Positions 22,474-30,502 of a stretch of DNA of 64,000 nt are shown here, in pieces (the first letter of the stretch is position 1; each line of letters opens with the position of its first letter). Below the pieces are notes generated by a model, which ran no database searches, was not told the DNA's origin, and saw only the letters and a program-made list of their open reading frames with translations. The DNA lies in NCBI RefSeq assembly GCF_008831285.2, contig NC_045147.1, forward strand, positions 3,434,001 to 3,498,000, written 5' to 3'. The DNA comes from Nymphaea colorata. Lineage: Eukaryota > Streptophyta > Magnoliopsida > Nymphaeales > Nymphaeaceae. Position numbers and translations under genes: made by a program.

Positions 22474-22480
22474 TATAAAT
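22474..22480 (+). promoter_or_regulatory. V2 TATA box of the pregenomic promoter
   Basis: CCTATAAATGCACC context, strongly TATA-like. Expected RNA start about 30 bp downstream near 22505, leaving a leader of about 1 kb before ORF A. Conserved in all three segments. Confidence 0.8.
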
Positions 22481-22657
22481 GCACCTCCCCAGCGTCTGTA
22501 AGGATCATCCTCTCATCCATCCACCTCCGAGTGCTTACTTCTGAGTCCTTGAGCCCTCTCCCTTCCTCGTTTCCCTTCACATTCTTCTCCACTCCCCTTT
22601 TCTCCCATGTTGTTGTAAGAAGCGAACTGGCGCTTTCGTCTGTAAATCTGGCCCCCT

Positions 22658-22701
22658 CTTTAAATTGGTACCGGCCCCCTCTTTAAATTGGTATCAGAGC
22701 C
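22658..22701 (+). promoter_or_regulatory. V2 tRNA-Met primer site with 25-bp adjacent duplication
   Basis: TGGTATCAGAGCC at 22689-22701 is complementary to the initiator tRNA-Met 3' end. The preceding box GGCCCCCTCTTTAAATTGGTA occurs twice in tandem, and the first copy stops exactly at the first bases of the primer site. V3 has the same duplication with small changes; V1 has a single copy. Confidence 0.9.
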
Positions 22702-22719
22702 TAGTACGCTCTTGGTCTT

Positions 22720-22725
22720 GTAAGT
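22720..22725 (+). promoter_or_regulatory. Candidate 5' splice site in the viral leader
   Basis: CTTGTAAGTATG: GTAAGT matches the plant donor consensus. It is conserved in V1 (17887-17882) and V3 (28282-28277). It could pair with the acceptor-like site before ORF E, as in rice tungro bacilliform virus where ORF4 is made from a spliced RNA. Not proven by sequence. Confidence 0.4.
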
Positions 22726-23531
22726 ATGCTCTGCTTTTAATACAAGTTTTTATGTGTGTTTAAAGCTTTCTTTCGTGCTTCGTTTATAAGCCGAACGGGA
22801 AAGTCTCTTCCCCGGAAGCATGTCTCTTTGCATACGCCTGCATAATCTGTTATTATGAATCTTTGTGTTTTATGTTGGAAGTTCTGGCCCTAGCCAGGAT
22901 CTATGCGTAGAACCATGCTTTATAAGGAAGAACCTGTTATAACATGTTTTGTTCATGATCTGATTCCCATGTTTTTGAGTTCTTGATTCTCTGGACGAGC
23001 CACTGTGTAAATCCATTAAGACCAAAAGGCTATTGTGGAAAAGAAGTACCCGTGAGGCGAGGAGGCCGTTTTGGGGAAAAAGTACACAAACGGTGAGGTT
23101 TGAATGGGATGACATAGGTGTCACACATGATGTTCTATGAAAGGAGAATACAACAAGTTTTTTAAAATCGGGGGAATCATACCATAAGCTTACCATGTTT
23201 TAGTTTGTTCTTTTTTATAATAGATGAGTTATCTGTTCGTAGAACCCTGTTCCTGTGAAAGGAATTTTTCCAACCTAAAACTTAAGACTCGTAAACAGAG
23301 TGTGAAGTTGTATGCATGATACATAGGACTACGGGATTAAAAGAGATGAGTACCTAGTAGGCTCTAGAACTTTTTTCTTTCAAAAAATCTTAAGTATCCT
23401 TTGATTTCTAAACACGGTGTTTTCAAAAATCCTAAAATATTTTACTTAGTTTACAAAATTTTCTTTCATATTATTATATGATTCCTGAAAAACATACGAC
23501 CCTAAAAAAATAGTAAACCTTACAGACACTT

Positions 23532-23855
23532 ATGTGTGATAAAGAAGACATCTACATACAAAGTCTAAAAGAAACAAGAACCTACTACCCCGATGCAGAA
23601 GGATTAACCAGATACGATCCACCTAGTAGTTCTGATAAACTTATAGTTCGTCAACTAAACCTGCTAATTATTATGATGATAAAACTAAACCAAAGGCTTA
23701 GCCATCTCGAACGAACCTTAGGAAAAAAACCAGAACCACAGGAAGCAAACCTTGAGGAATTAACCAAAAGACTAGACAAACTAAATATAAGAAATGGTGG
23801 GATCAAACCTACCCCTACCCCTATTCCTAAAAGTATAGCTTTTTCTAGAAGATAA
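23532..23855 (+). CDS. V2 ORF A: virion-associated-protein-like, 107 aa
   Basis: Intact copy of the small helical protein described for V1. It begins MCDKEDIYIQ, has a Leu/Ile-rich helix with HLERTLGKK, and ends in KPTPTPIPK...SRR. The stop TAA and the movement-protein ATG share one base (TAATG at 23853-23857), the overlap expected where ribosomes terminate and reinitiate. All three segments keep this frame open, against decay in MP and CP, which may reflect its small size rather than selection. Confidence 0.72.
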   Translation: MCDKEDIYIQSLKETRTYYPDAEGLTRYDPPSSSDKLIVRQLNLLIIMMIKLNQRLSHLERTLGKKPEPQEANLEELTKRLDKLNIRNGGIKPTPTPIPKSIAFSRR

Positions 23856-24790
23856 TGGCTGTTAGACGTTCTTTTTCTAGTCTCAGTAGAAACCTCAGTG
23901 ATACTAATGAAATAAGGCGAATAGACGATAATCAGTTAGCCAGAATGATCCGCACCCAGGGTCCTAGCCCTAGAACATTAGAAGAGATAATAGACGTAAA
24001 CAGAGATTTGGAAATATACAATAATCATCAACTCTCTCTGTTAAACCCTCGAACTTTATATAGGACAGGATTTTGGAGTATTAACCCACAGTTAGTCAGA
24101 ATAAGTAGAGAAGAAGAAGTTTGTGTAACTACTGAACACCAAAACATTGGCATCGTTAGTCATGACAGTATTAAACAATTATTACGAAACCAAAATAGAT
24201 TTATCCATCTTGGTCTAATAATTATAGGAATTAAAGGCCTAGCCAGAAGAAATCTAGGAACTAAAGTATTAATCACCTTACTAGATAAGAGATGGGCAAA
24301 TGATGCTAGGAAGGCCATTATAGCAAGTATGGAAATTGATATGTCTAACAACAAGGGCATATTTTATTGTGCACCTGATTTCTTGCTAAGCATAAGAGAC
24401 CTTGAACATATTATCATAGGAATTCAAACTAAAGGATATGAAACATTTACGGGAAAAGCTAATTTACTTGTAAACGTCGGATTCTTAGGAAAATTAACAA
24501 ATAGTAGTACTACAAAGTACAAAATCGATACCAAGGCTATAATCGAATCTATGACTAGTAAAGGTATTAAGATGATCAAGCCTATGGCTATTGACCCAGA
24601 AGAATTAGAAGGCTTAGATTGGAATATTAGTAAAAATCTAGAAATAAAGACTAATGTCAAAGTTCCTGAAGAATGTTTAATGTTTAAAAACCCCAATGGT
24701 AGCTATACTGTAAGATTTTTAGACTATAAAGGAAAACAACATAAAGAAGAAATTGAATCTGAAGAATTCCGTAGCCAGATAGAAGATTAA
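23855..24790 (+). CDS. V2 movement protein, 311 aa, intact
   Basis: Full-length 30K-superfamily movement protein, the viral factor that modifies plasmodesmata. It has a basic Ser/Arg N-terminus (MAVRRSFSSLSRNL), a core beta-region with VCVTTEHQNIGIVS, GLIIIGIKGLARR and LITLLDKRW, and the conserved stretch IFYCAPDFLL to NLLVNVGFLGKL (residues ~170-225). The C-terminal region is charged. Start ATG overlaps the ORF A stop (TAATG), and its own stop overlaps the coat start in the same way (24788-24792). It is the only undamaged movement gene in the window; V1 lost its start and frame, and V3 is truncated. Expression in the host is unlikely without the viral leader being transcribed. Confidence 0.9.
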   Translation: MAVRRSFSSLSRNLSDTNEIRRIDDNQLARMIRTQGPSPRTLEEIIDVNRDLEIYNNHQLSLLNPRTLYRTGFWSINPQLVRISREEEVCVTTEHQNIGIVSHDSIKQLLRNQNRFIHLGLIIIGIKGLARRNLGTKVLITLLDKRWANDARKAIIASMEIDMSNNKGIFYCAPDFLLSIRDLEHIIIGIQTKGYETFTGKANLLVNVGFLGKLTNSSTTKYKIDTKAIIESMTSKGIKMIKPMAIDPEELEGLDWNISKNLEIKTNVKVPEECLMFKNPNGSYTVRFLDYKGKQHKEEIESEEFRSQIED

Positions 24791-26343
24791 TGGAAACCTT
24801 AGAAAATAATTGTATTCTCCTTCCTAAGGGATTTGACTTACCAGAAGACGACATCCTTAGACTAGAAATAAAATTAGTAGCAGAAGGAAAAATTCAAGAA
24901 GAAGACCACCTATATATAGATCCCACGGGACATATTAGGATAAATAGACTAGAAGATATGCACATCTCAAAAAATCTTATGGAAATAGATGCTCCAGAAT
25001 CATCCCTCGTGACCAGTGGAAGATCACCTCAAGACCAACAACAACCTCAACACCAAACACAACCCCAGTCAACGTCACCTGTACTATTCTATTCACCCGG
25101 ACAACCCCCTAGAAGAGCTTATGTAGAATATAAAGAAAGAGATACCTATACACCTAAGGGTAAAAGAATGCCTTTAGAAACCATAGACAGAAAAGATTTA
25201 ATAGATGAAGGAAGAATTTTAAACATAAGTGCTCATGATCCGCAATTATTACCCTCAGTAATAGACATGTGGACTCAACGAGTTGCTAGGAAATGGGATA
25301 GGATGAATCAAGAAATGTGGACAACAGAAGAAATGTACAATTGGGCAGAAAAATTCTTAGGAGAAACCGCTAGAGCATCTTGGGAAGCATACAAAAGAGA
25401 ACACCCACAAGACTTACAAAGAGAAATTCTTTTAGGTAAAAACATTTACAACTTTACCAATAAAATACAATTACTCTTACTAGGATACCAGCCAAATACA
25501 GGGTATGATAAACAACAGCAAGACTCCATTAGAAAACTAGAGCAGCTCCAAATTAAAGACTGGCGCTATATTAAACCTTTTTTACAAGACTTCTTTTATT
25601 ATAGTTCCTTAGTGGGCTGTTTTTATAATAAAGAGATAGGAGAAAGCCTCTTTCTCAAATTACCAGACCCCTTGGGTTCTGAAATTCATTAAAAATATAA
25701 AAAAAAAGAGATGATGCCCCACCTAGACAACATTAGTATAAGGATTCAATTTATTATTGATGAATTAGTAAAAAAATGTACTGAGATAACCATTTCTAAA
25801 CAATTAAAAGGACAATATAGTTTTTGCAAACAAATTTATACGCCACAAAGGTATGATAAAGAGCCTAGACACCCAAAAATCTATAAAACAAGATATAAAG
25901 ATAAAAGATGGAGATACTACCTTCGTAAATCTAATGCTAGAAAACCCTATCTTGACAAACATAAACATGTTAGAAAATATAATACTCAAAGAGATTATAA
26001 AAACAAATTAACATGTTTTACTTGCGGCAGTCCTGAACATTTAGCTAGGGACTGTTCAAAACGGAAAAATCTCTACAATAAAGCCTCTATTCTAGTCGAC
26101 TATGTAAATGAGGATGTATTGGCTTTAGATGAATATATTAGCGATACTGAAAGCATTTATAGTATTGTATTCATAGAAGAATCATTTCATGCTCCTAATT
26201 CCTCTGATGAAGAACCCTGTAGCTATAGCTGCAAGGGACATAATATACTCGAATCAATTAGAAAAAATGGTGAGGAATTTCAAGAAAAATTTTCTACTTT
26301 AACCAACCTACAATACATGTTAGATAACATGGATGATGACTAA
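24790..26343 (+). pseudogene. V2 coat protein, 517 codons with one premature stop
   Basis: Complete coat-protein gene, the capsid subunit. The N-terminal third holds an acidic start (GFDLPEDDILRLEIK) and a Gln/Pro-rich linker (QDQQQPQHQTQPQ). The central helical region has MWTQRVARKWDRMNQEMW and WAEKFLGETARASW. Then comes a Lys/Arg-rich segment, the CCHC knuckle CFTCGSPEHLARDC at about codons 409-422, and an acidic Ser tail ending NMDDD. A single A-to-T change makes codon 301 TAA (25690-25692) where V1 reads AAA, so the product would lose its nucleic-acid-binding half. Everything else is open. The stop at 26343 is followed by a short intergenic with no protease or RT. Confidence 0.9.
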
Positions 26344-26463
26344 TATTGTTCGATAGCTTTTTGAGCATCATATAGGATGAGTTTAATCTTCTGTAAGTAG
26401 ACACTAGCCACGGTAGACAAAGTAGAATGCATTCTTTTATTTAACAATAACATTTTGTTTCAG
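26344..26463 (+). promoter_or_regulatory. V2 short intergenic with splice-acceptor-like end
   Basis: Matches V1 (20161-20280) and ends in TTTTGTTTCAG with AG at 26462-26463. The segment includes CTGTAAGTAGAC at 26391-26402, close to where the coat-side and ORF-D-side sequences meet when compared with V3. V2 stops here, at the point where ORF E would begin. Confidence 0.7.
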
Positions 26464-27147
26464 GACAATTCTTCTGTAACAATTCTTTGTAGTACTACTA
26501 TTTGTTACTTTTCCTAAGAATCCGACATTTACAAGTAAATTAGCTTTTCCCGTAAATGTTTCATATCCTTTAGTTTGAATTCCTATGATAATATGTTCAA
26601 GGTCTCTTATGCTTAGCAAGAAATCAGGTGCACAATAAAATATGCCCTTGTTGTTAGACATATCAATTTCCATACTTGCTATAATGGCCTTCCTAGCATC
26701 ATTTGCCCATCTCTTATCTAGTAAGGTGATTAATACTTTAGTTCCTAGATTTCTTCTGGCTAGGCCTTTAATTCCTATAATTATTAGACCAAGATGGATA
26801 AATCTATTTTGGTTTCGTAATAATTGTTTAATACTGTCATGACTAACGATGCCAATGTTTTGGTGTTCAGTAGTTACACAAACTTCTTCTTCTCTACTTA
26901 TTCTGACTAACTGTGGGTTAATACTCCAAAATCCTGTCCTATATAAAGTTCGAGGGTTTAACAGAGAGAGTTGATGATTATTGTATATTTCCAAATCTCT
27001 GTTTACGTCTATTATCTCTTCTAATGTTCTAGGGCTAGGACCCTGGGTGCGGATCATTCTGGCTAACTGATTATCGTCTATTCGCCTTATTTCATTAGTA
27101 TCACTGAGGTTTCTACTGAGACTAGAAAAAGAACGTCTAACAGCCAT
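26437..27147 (-). pseudogene. V3 movement protein, 3'-truncated
   Basis: The N-terminal ~220 codons of the movement protein, identical or nearly so to V2 from MAVRRSFSSL to VGFLGKVTNSSTT. It then runs into the junction filler and adjoining V2 intergenic sequence, giving a foreign tail (NCYRRIVLKQ...) to a stop at 26437. The true viral part ends near 26485. The start overlaps the ORF A stop as TAATG at 27147. Confidence 0.9.
26464..26485. other. V2/V3 junction filler
   Basis: About 20 bp (gacaattcttctgtaacaat) joining V2 tail to V3 tail in inverted orientation. It includes TCTTCTGTAA, also present 75 bp earlier at 26387, so it may be templated filler. It is added to the V3 movement-protein frame as a foreign tail. 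Confidence 0.55.
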
Positions 27148-27470
27148 TATCTTCTAGAAAAAGCTATACTTTTAGGAATAGGGGTAGGGGTAGGTTTGAT
27201 CCCACCATTTCCTATATTTAGTTTGTCTAGTCTTTTGGTTAATTCCTCAAGGTTTGCTTCCTGTGGTTCTGGTTTTTTTCCTAAGGTTCGTTCGAGATGG
27301 CTAAGCCTTTGGTTTAGTTTTATCATCATAATAATTAGCAGGTTTAGTTGACGAACTATAAGTTTATCAGAACTACTAGGTGGATCGTATCTGGTTAATC
27401 CTTCTGCATCGGGGTAGTAGGTTCTTGTTTCTTTTAGACTTTGTATGTAGATGTCTTCTTTATCACACAT
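27147..27470 (-). CDS. V3 ORF A: virion-associated-protein-like, 107 aa
   Basis: Third copy of ORF A, open from ATG 27470 to the TAATG overlap with MP. It shares the GKKPEPQ variant with V2, while V1 has GKNPEPQ, in line with V2 and V3 also sharing the primer-site duplication and ORF E type B. Confidence 0.72.
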   Translation of the reverse strand: MCDKEDIYIQSLKETRTYYPDAEGLTRYDPPSSSDKLIVRQLNLLIIMMIKLNQRLSHLERTLGKKPEPQEANLEELTKRLDKLNIGNGGIKPTPTPIPKSIAFSRR

Positions 27471-28709
27471 AAGTGTCTGTAAGGTTTACTATTTTTTTAG
27501 GGTCGTATGTTTTTCAGGAATCATATAATAATACGAAAGAAAATTTTGTAAACTAAGTAAAATATTTTAGGATTTTTGAAAACACCGTGTTTAGAAATCA
27601 AAGGATACTTAAGATTTTTCGAAAGAAAAAGGTTCTAGAGCCTACTAGATACTCATCTCTTTTAATCCCGCAGTCCTATGTATCATGCATACAACTTCAC
27701 ACTCTGTTTACGAGTCTTAAGTTTTAGGTTGGAAAAATTCCTTTCACAGGAACAGGGTTCTACGAACAGATAACTCATCTATTATAAAAAAGAACAAACT
27801 AAAACATGGTAAGCTTATGGTATGATTCCCCCGATTTTAAAAAACTTGTTGTATTCTCCTTTCATAGAACACCATGTGCGACACCTATGTCATCCCATTC
27901 AAACCTCACCGTTTGTGTACTTTTTCCCCAAAACGGCCTCCTCGCCTCACGGGTACTTCTTTTCCACAATAGCCTTTTGGTCTTAAAGGATTTACACAGT
28001 GGCTCGTCCAGAGAATCAAGAACTCAAAAACACGGGAATCAGATCATGAACAAAACATGTTATAACAGGTTCTTCCTTATAAAGCATGGTTCTACGCATA
28101 GATCCTGGCTAGGGCCAGAACTTCCAACATAAAACACAAAGATTCATAATAACAGATTATGGAGGCGTATGCAAAGAGACATGCTTCCGGGGAAGAGACT
28201 TTCCCGTTCGGCCTATAAACGAAGCATGAAAGAAAGCTTTAAACACACATAAAAACTTTCATTAAAAGCAGAGCATACTTACAAGACCAAGAGCGTACTA
28301 GGCTCTGATACCAATTTAAAGAGGGGGCCGGTACATATTTAAAGAGGGGGCCGGATTTACAGACGAAAGCGCCGGTTCGCTTCTTACAACAGCATGGGAG
28401 AAAAGGGGAGTGGAGAAGAATGTGAAGGGAAACGAGGAAGGGAGAGGACTCAAGGACTCAGAAGTAAGCACTCGGAGGTGGATGGATGAGAGGATGATCC
28501 TTACAGACGCTGGGCAGGTGCATTTATAGGCACCGGACTTCAAAACCAATTACAATATGGAAAAGGAATAGGATTCCTTCCCGAACAAGCTAAACACAAT
28601 CAAACAAAAGTAGTTACATTCGAAGGAACTCGATGGTGGACAGATGTCGTGTGCTGGATGAGGTGGCAGTCGAACGTGTCCAAAAAGCCAAAAAGTGCTA
28701 CAGTGTGCT
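27471..28709 (-). promoter_or_regulatory. V3 viral leader and proximal promoter
   Basis: Corresponds to the part of the V2 control region from ORF A back to the CTGTAGCA repeats. It contains TATAAAT at 28528-28522, the tRNA-Met primer site at 28313-28301 with the duplicated GGCCCCCTCTTTAAA box, and GTAAGT at 28282-28277. The distal 450 bp present in V1 and V2 are missing, cut at the junction near 28710. Confidence 0.82.
28301..28361 (-). promoter_or_regulatory. V3 tRNA-Met primer site with duplicated flank
   Basis: TGGTATCAGAGCC at 28313-28301 on the minus strand. The preceding box GGCCCCCTCTTTAAAT is present twice, the first copy ending ATGTACC where V2 has TTGGTACC. The duplication is therefore older than the split of V2 and V3. 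Confidence 0.88.
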
Positions 28710-28756
28710 ATAGATGTGTGGACAGATGTCGTGTGCTGGAGAGGATGATCCTTACA
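28710..28756. other. V3 internal junction with copied leader fragments
   Basis: Between leader and ORF E lie GTGGACAGATGTCGTGTGCT, a second copy of leader bases at 28636-28655, and AGAGGATGATCCTTACAGA, a second copy of leader bases at 28489-28507. ORF E has lost its last few codons here and reads into this filler, ending at 28708. Confidence 0.75.
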
Positions 28757-30117
28757 GATTCTTCTTCGTATTGTTCATTTTCATCCCATTCTCCTTCACC
28801 ATCAACATGCCACTCATCTTCTTTGTCATCTCTGTGAATAACTGCTCCGACATTTTGGTCATCACCGGTCCATTTTGCAGGACTACTATCATATATTTGG
28901 TAGAAGTGTTCACAGAGGCCAGGGTTTATCTGTAAGATACTTTGGAAAGGAATGTAAAATTTTTCAGTAAGCCAAGTATCTGCAAGAAAGATGCGTGTAT
29001 GTTTATCTTCTGCAACCATACAAGTAGATCTTGTCCACCGGGCATGTTGGTCTGCAGCTATGGTATAAGCTCTCCAACGCTTTAGTTGGGAATATATATC
29101 TTCAGTAATGAGAAGAGTTCGAAGAGTTTCTTCAGGGATACGAGTCTGCAAGGGAAATTGTGAAGTATAGGTGTTGATTGTGATCTCATGCTTCGCATCA
29201 CAAGGGTATTCATACGAAGGAGGAATAGTTTCAATGTCTAAATTAATATATCCATAAGGCTTTATACTTCCTAGTTTGAACAGCCTTCTTAATGTGTATG
29301 CTAGCCGCCAATGAAAATCAAGATGTTTTACTTGCTCTTCTTTTGTAACTAGTACTCGTTTCAAAAATCCTTCCTCCAGAAGAGTTTTGGGGGAAAGTTT
29401 TATCCCCTGGATCTCTTGGTCCTGCCACTTTCTAAGGTTCAGAGTGGCTTGTATAATGGAAAATCCTTGATCACATTCACAGAAAGAACTTTCTTCATGT
29501 AGGTCATGTCTATGTTTCAGCAAAGCAAATTCTAAACCAGGCTTTTTCTTCTTTGAATGTCGTGCCATGGTCCTTAGCAGATTTTGCATGTTAATCTGTT
29601 GTTTTCTTTTTGCCTGCATTACCAAATGGTATATCTGTTCCTTGACTAAAGGGATATTTGGGGGAACCGTTTCTCTTTTTTCTCCTAATCTCCTAATTTC
29701 TTCTTCAACATGTTCCCTGAGGAGTCTATTCTCTGTTTCTAGAGCTTGTATTTTTTCATTTAGCTCTTCTTTTTCCTTTTTTCGCCAACTTATTTCTGCT
29801 TGGGCCGCTTTTAGGCTCCTTTCTAAGGTAAGATAAGCATCCAAGCTTTGCGGTCGGAGGGGTATATGATCTAGGGATAGTTTGGGCAGAGTTTTGGATT
29901 GAAGTTGCCTGTTCTTTAGGTTGAGATGGCTGGCTAATAAAGAAAGGATTTTTGGGTATGTGGGATTTCTTTTGTTTTGCCAAAGATTGTCTAGAAGGAC
30001 ATGATCTTTTAGATCAAGGATTAGGCCTGGAGAAGTTCGAAAGACCAAATTTGAATGCGGTGGGAAGATTGGTAATCCTAGATCTGGGTCAATGGGCAAC
30101 TGGTTTATAGAGGCCAT
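28757..30117 (-). CDS. V3 ORF E, type B (beside RNase H), near complete
   Basis: Unknown protein, open for 469 codons from ATG 30117; about 450 are viral and the last few come from the junction. The N-terminus (MASINQLPIDPDLGLPIFPP) is followed by a helical DHVLLDNLWQNKRNPTYPK region and a clear coiled coil at residues ~93-150 (LERSLKAAQAEISWRKKEKE and on). The core has SSFCECDQGFSIIQ, LNLRKW and YPCDAKHEITI, and the tail is acidic (DDKEDEWHVDGEGEW). The ATG lies 5 nt after a TTTTGTTTCAG acceptor-like site. By position it may be a transactivator, inclusion or silencing-suppressor protein as in other caulimovirids, but no family motif is visible to me. It is strongly diverged from type A in V1. 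Confidence 0.75.
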
Positions 30118-30177
30118 GTTTCCTGAAACAAAATTTTTTGTTAGAGAAAAGAATGCATTCTACATTGTCTACCGTGG
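30118..30177 (-). promoter_or_regulatory. V3 splice-acceptor-like region before ORF E
   Basis: On the minus strand: GTAGACATTAGCCACGG at the ORF D stop, then AATGCATTCTTTTC, then AAATTTTGTTTCAG with AG at 30124-30123. It is about 87 percent identical to V1 although the ORF E coding regions they precede are far more diverged. Confidence 0.65.
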
Positions 30178-30426
30178 CTAATGTCTACATGCAGATGTAT
30201 CATTTGAAGAACGAGATGAAGATGTTTGGACCCGTTCTTGTTTCATGTCATTAACTAACTGTTGCATGCTTAAAACAATGTCTAAAAGATCATCACTAGC
30301 TTGTCTGATATCGATGGAGAAAACAGGGTTAAGGTCATGTAACCTTACTCTGGATTGGTCGAGATAACTTACAATTTTATTAAGTCTTATAATTTCTGAC
30401 TCATAAACATCAATGTCTCTATTCAT
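30178..30426 (-). CDS. V3 ORF D: small helical protein, 82 aa
   Basis: Starts MNRDIDVYESEIIRLNKIVS at 30426, overlapping the RNase H stop by eight bases (ATGAATAG). It is predicted almost wholly helical with Leu/Ile/Val heptads (IIRLNKIVSYLDQSRVRL, LLDIVLSMQQLVNDM) and a Ser-rich end (SSSRSSND). It stops immediately before the splice-acceptor region of ORF E. I do not recognise a family. The overlap with the polymerase stop suggests coupled translation. Only this copy exists in the window. Confidence 0.65.
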   Translation of the reverse strand: MNRDIDVYESEIIRLNKIVSYLDQSRVRLHDLNPVFSIDIRQASDDLLDIVLSMQQLVNDMKQERVQTSSSRSSNDTSACRH

Positions 30427-30502
30427 CTTTGAGCAGTCGACTTAACATATCGGCTAGTCGATTGTTTTCTCCTTTTATGTGCTCAAATGTTACTTTATAA
30501 TT
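30419..30502 (-). pseudogene. V3 reverse transcriptase/RNase H, C-terminal tail only
   Basis: The last 27 or so codons of RNase H: YKVTFEHIKGENNRLADMLS followed by RLLKDE and stop. The HIKG-xN-xLAD-xLSR motif is the conserved end of caulimovirid and Ty3-type RNase H. Upstream the sequence switches at about 30503 to a leader-like piece and then to Copia-1. This is the only polymerase sequence in the viral block and shows that at least one parent molecule carried RT directly before ORF D and ORF E. Confidence 0.88.

Larger units (their letters stand above)
21772..23531 (+). promoter_or_regulatory. V2 viral intergenic region, promoter and leader
   Basis: The cleanest copy of the control region. 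In order: about 300 bp of A/T- and CCC-rich sequence, TGACGT at 22062-22067 (bZIP/ASF-1 type core), two AATAAA motifs near 22158 and 22189, G-box/ABRE-like ACACGTGGC at 22218-22226, four (A)CTGTAGCA-type repeats at 22253-22312, TATAAAT at 22474-22480, the tRNA-Met primer site at 22689-22701, GTAAGT at 22720-22725, then about 800 bp to the ORF A start. Function of the individual motifs is inferred from plant promoter consensus. No AATAAA lies just downstream of the TATA, so the polyadenylation site of the terminally redundant RNA is unclear. Confidence 0.8.

Noticed and set aside
26393-26398. GTAAGT just after the V2 coat gene as a splice donor for the nearby acceptor
   Set aside because: The intron would be about 65 nt, shorter than plant introns usually are, and the site lies at the join created by loss of the polymerase region. 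The leader GTAAGT is a better candidate.
18822-30117. Calling ORF E a translational transactivator or silencing suppressor
   Set aside because: Only position and coiled coil support it. No motif of either family is visible, so it is left as unknown.
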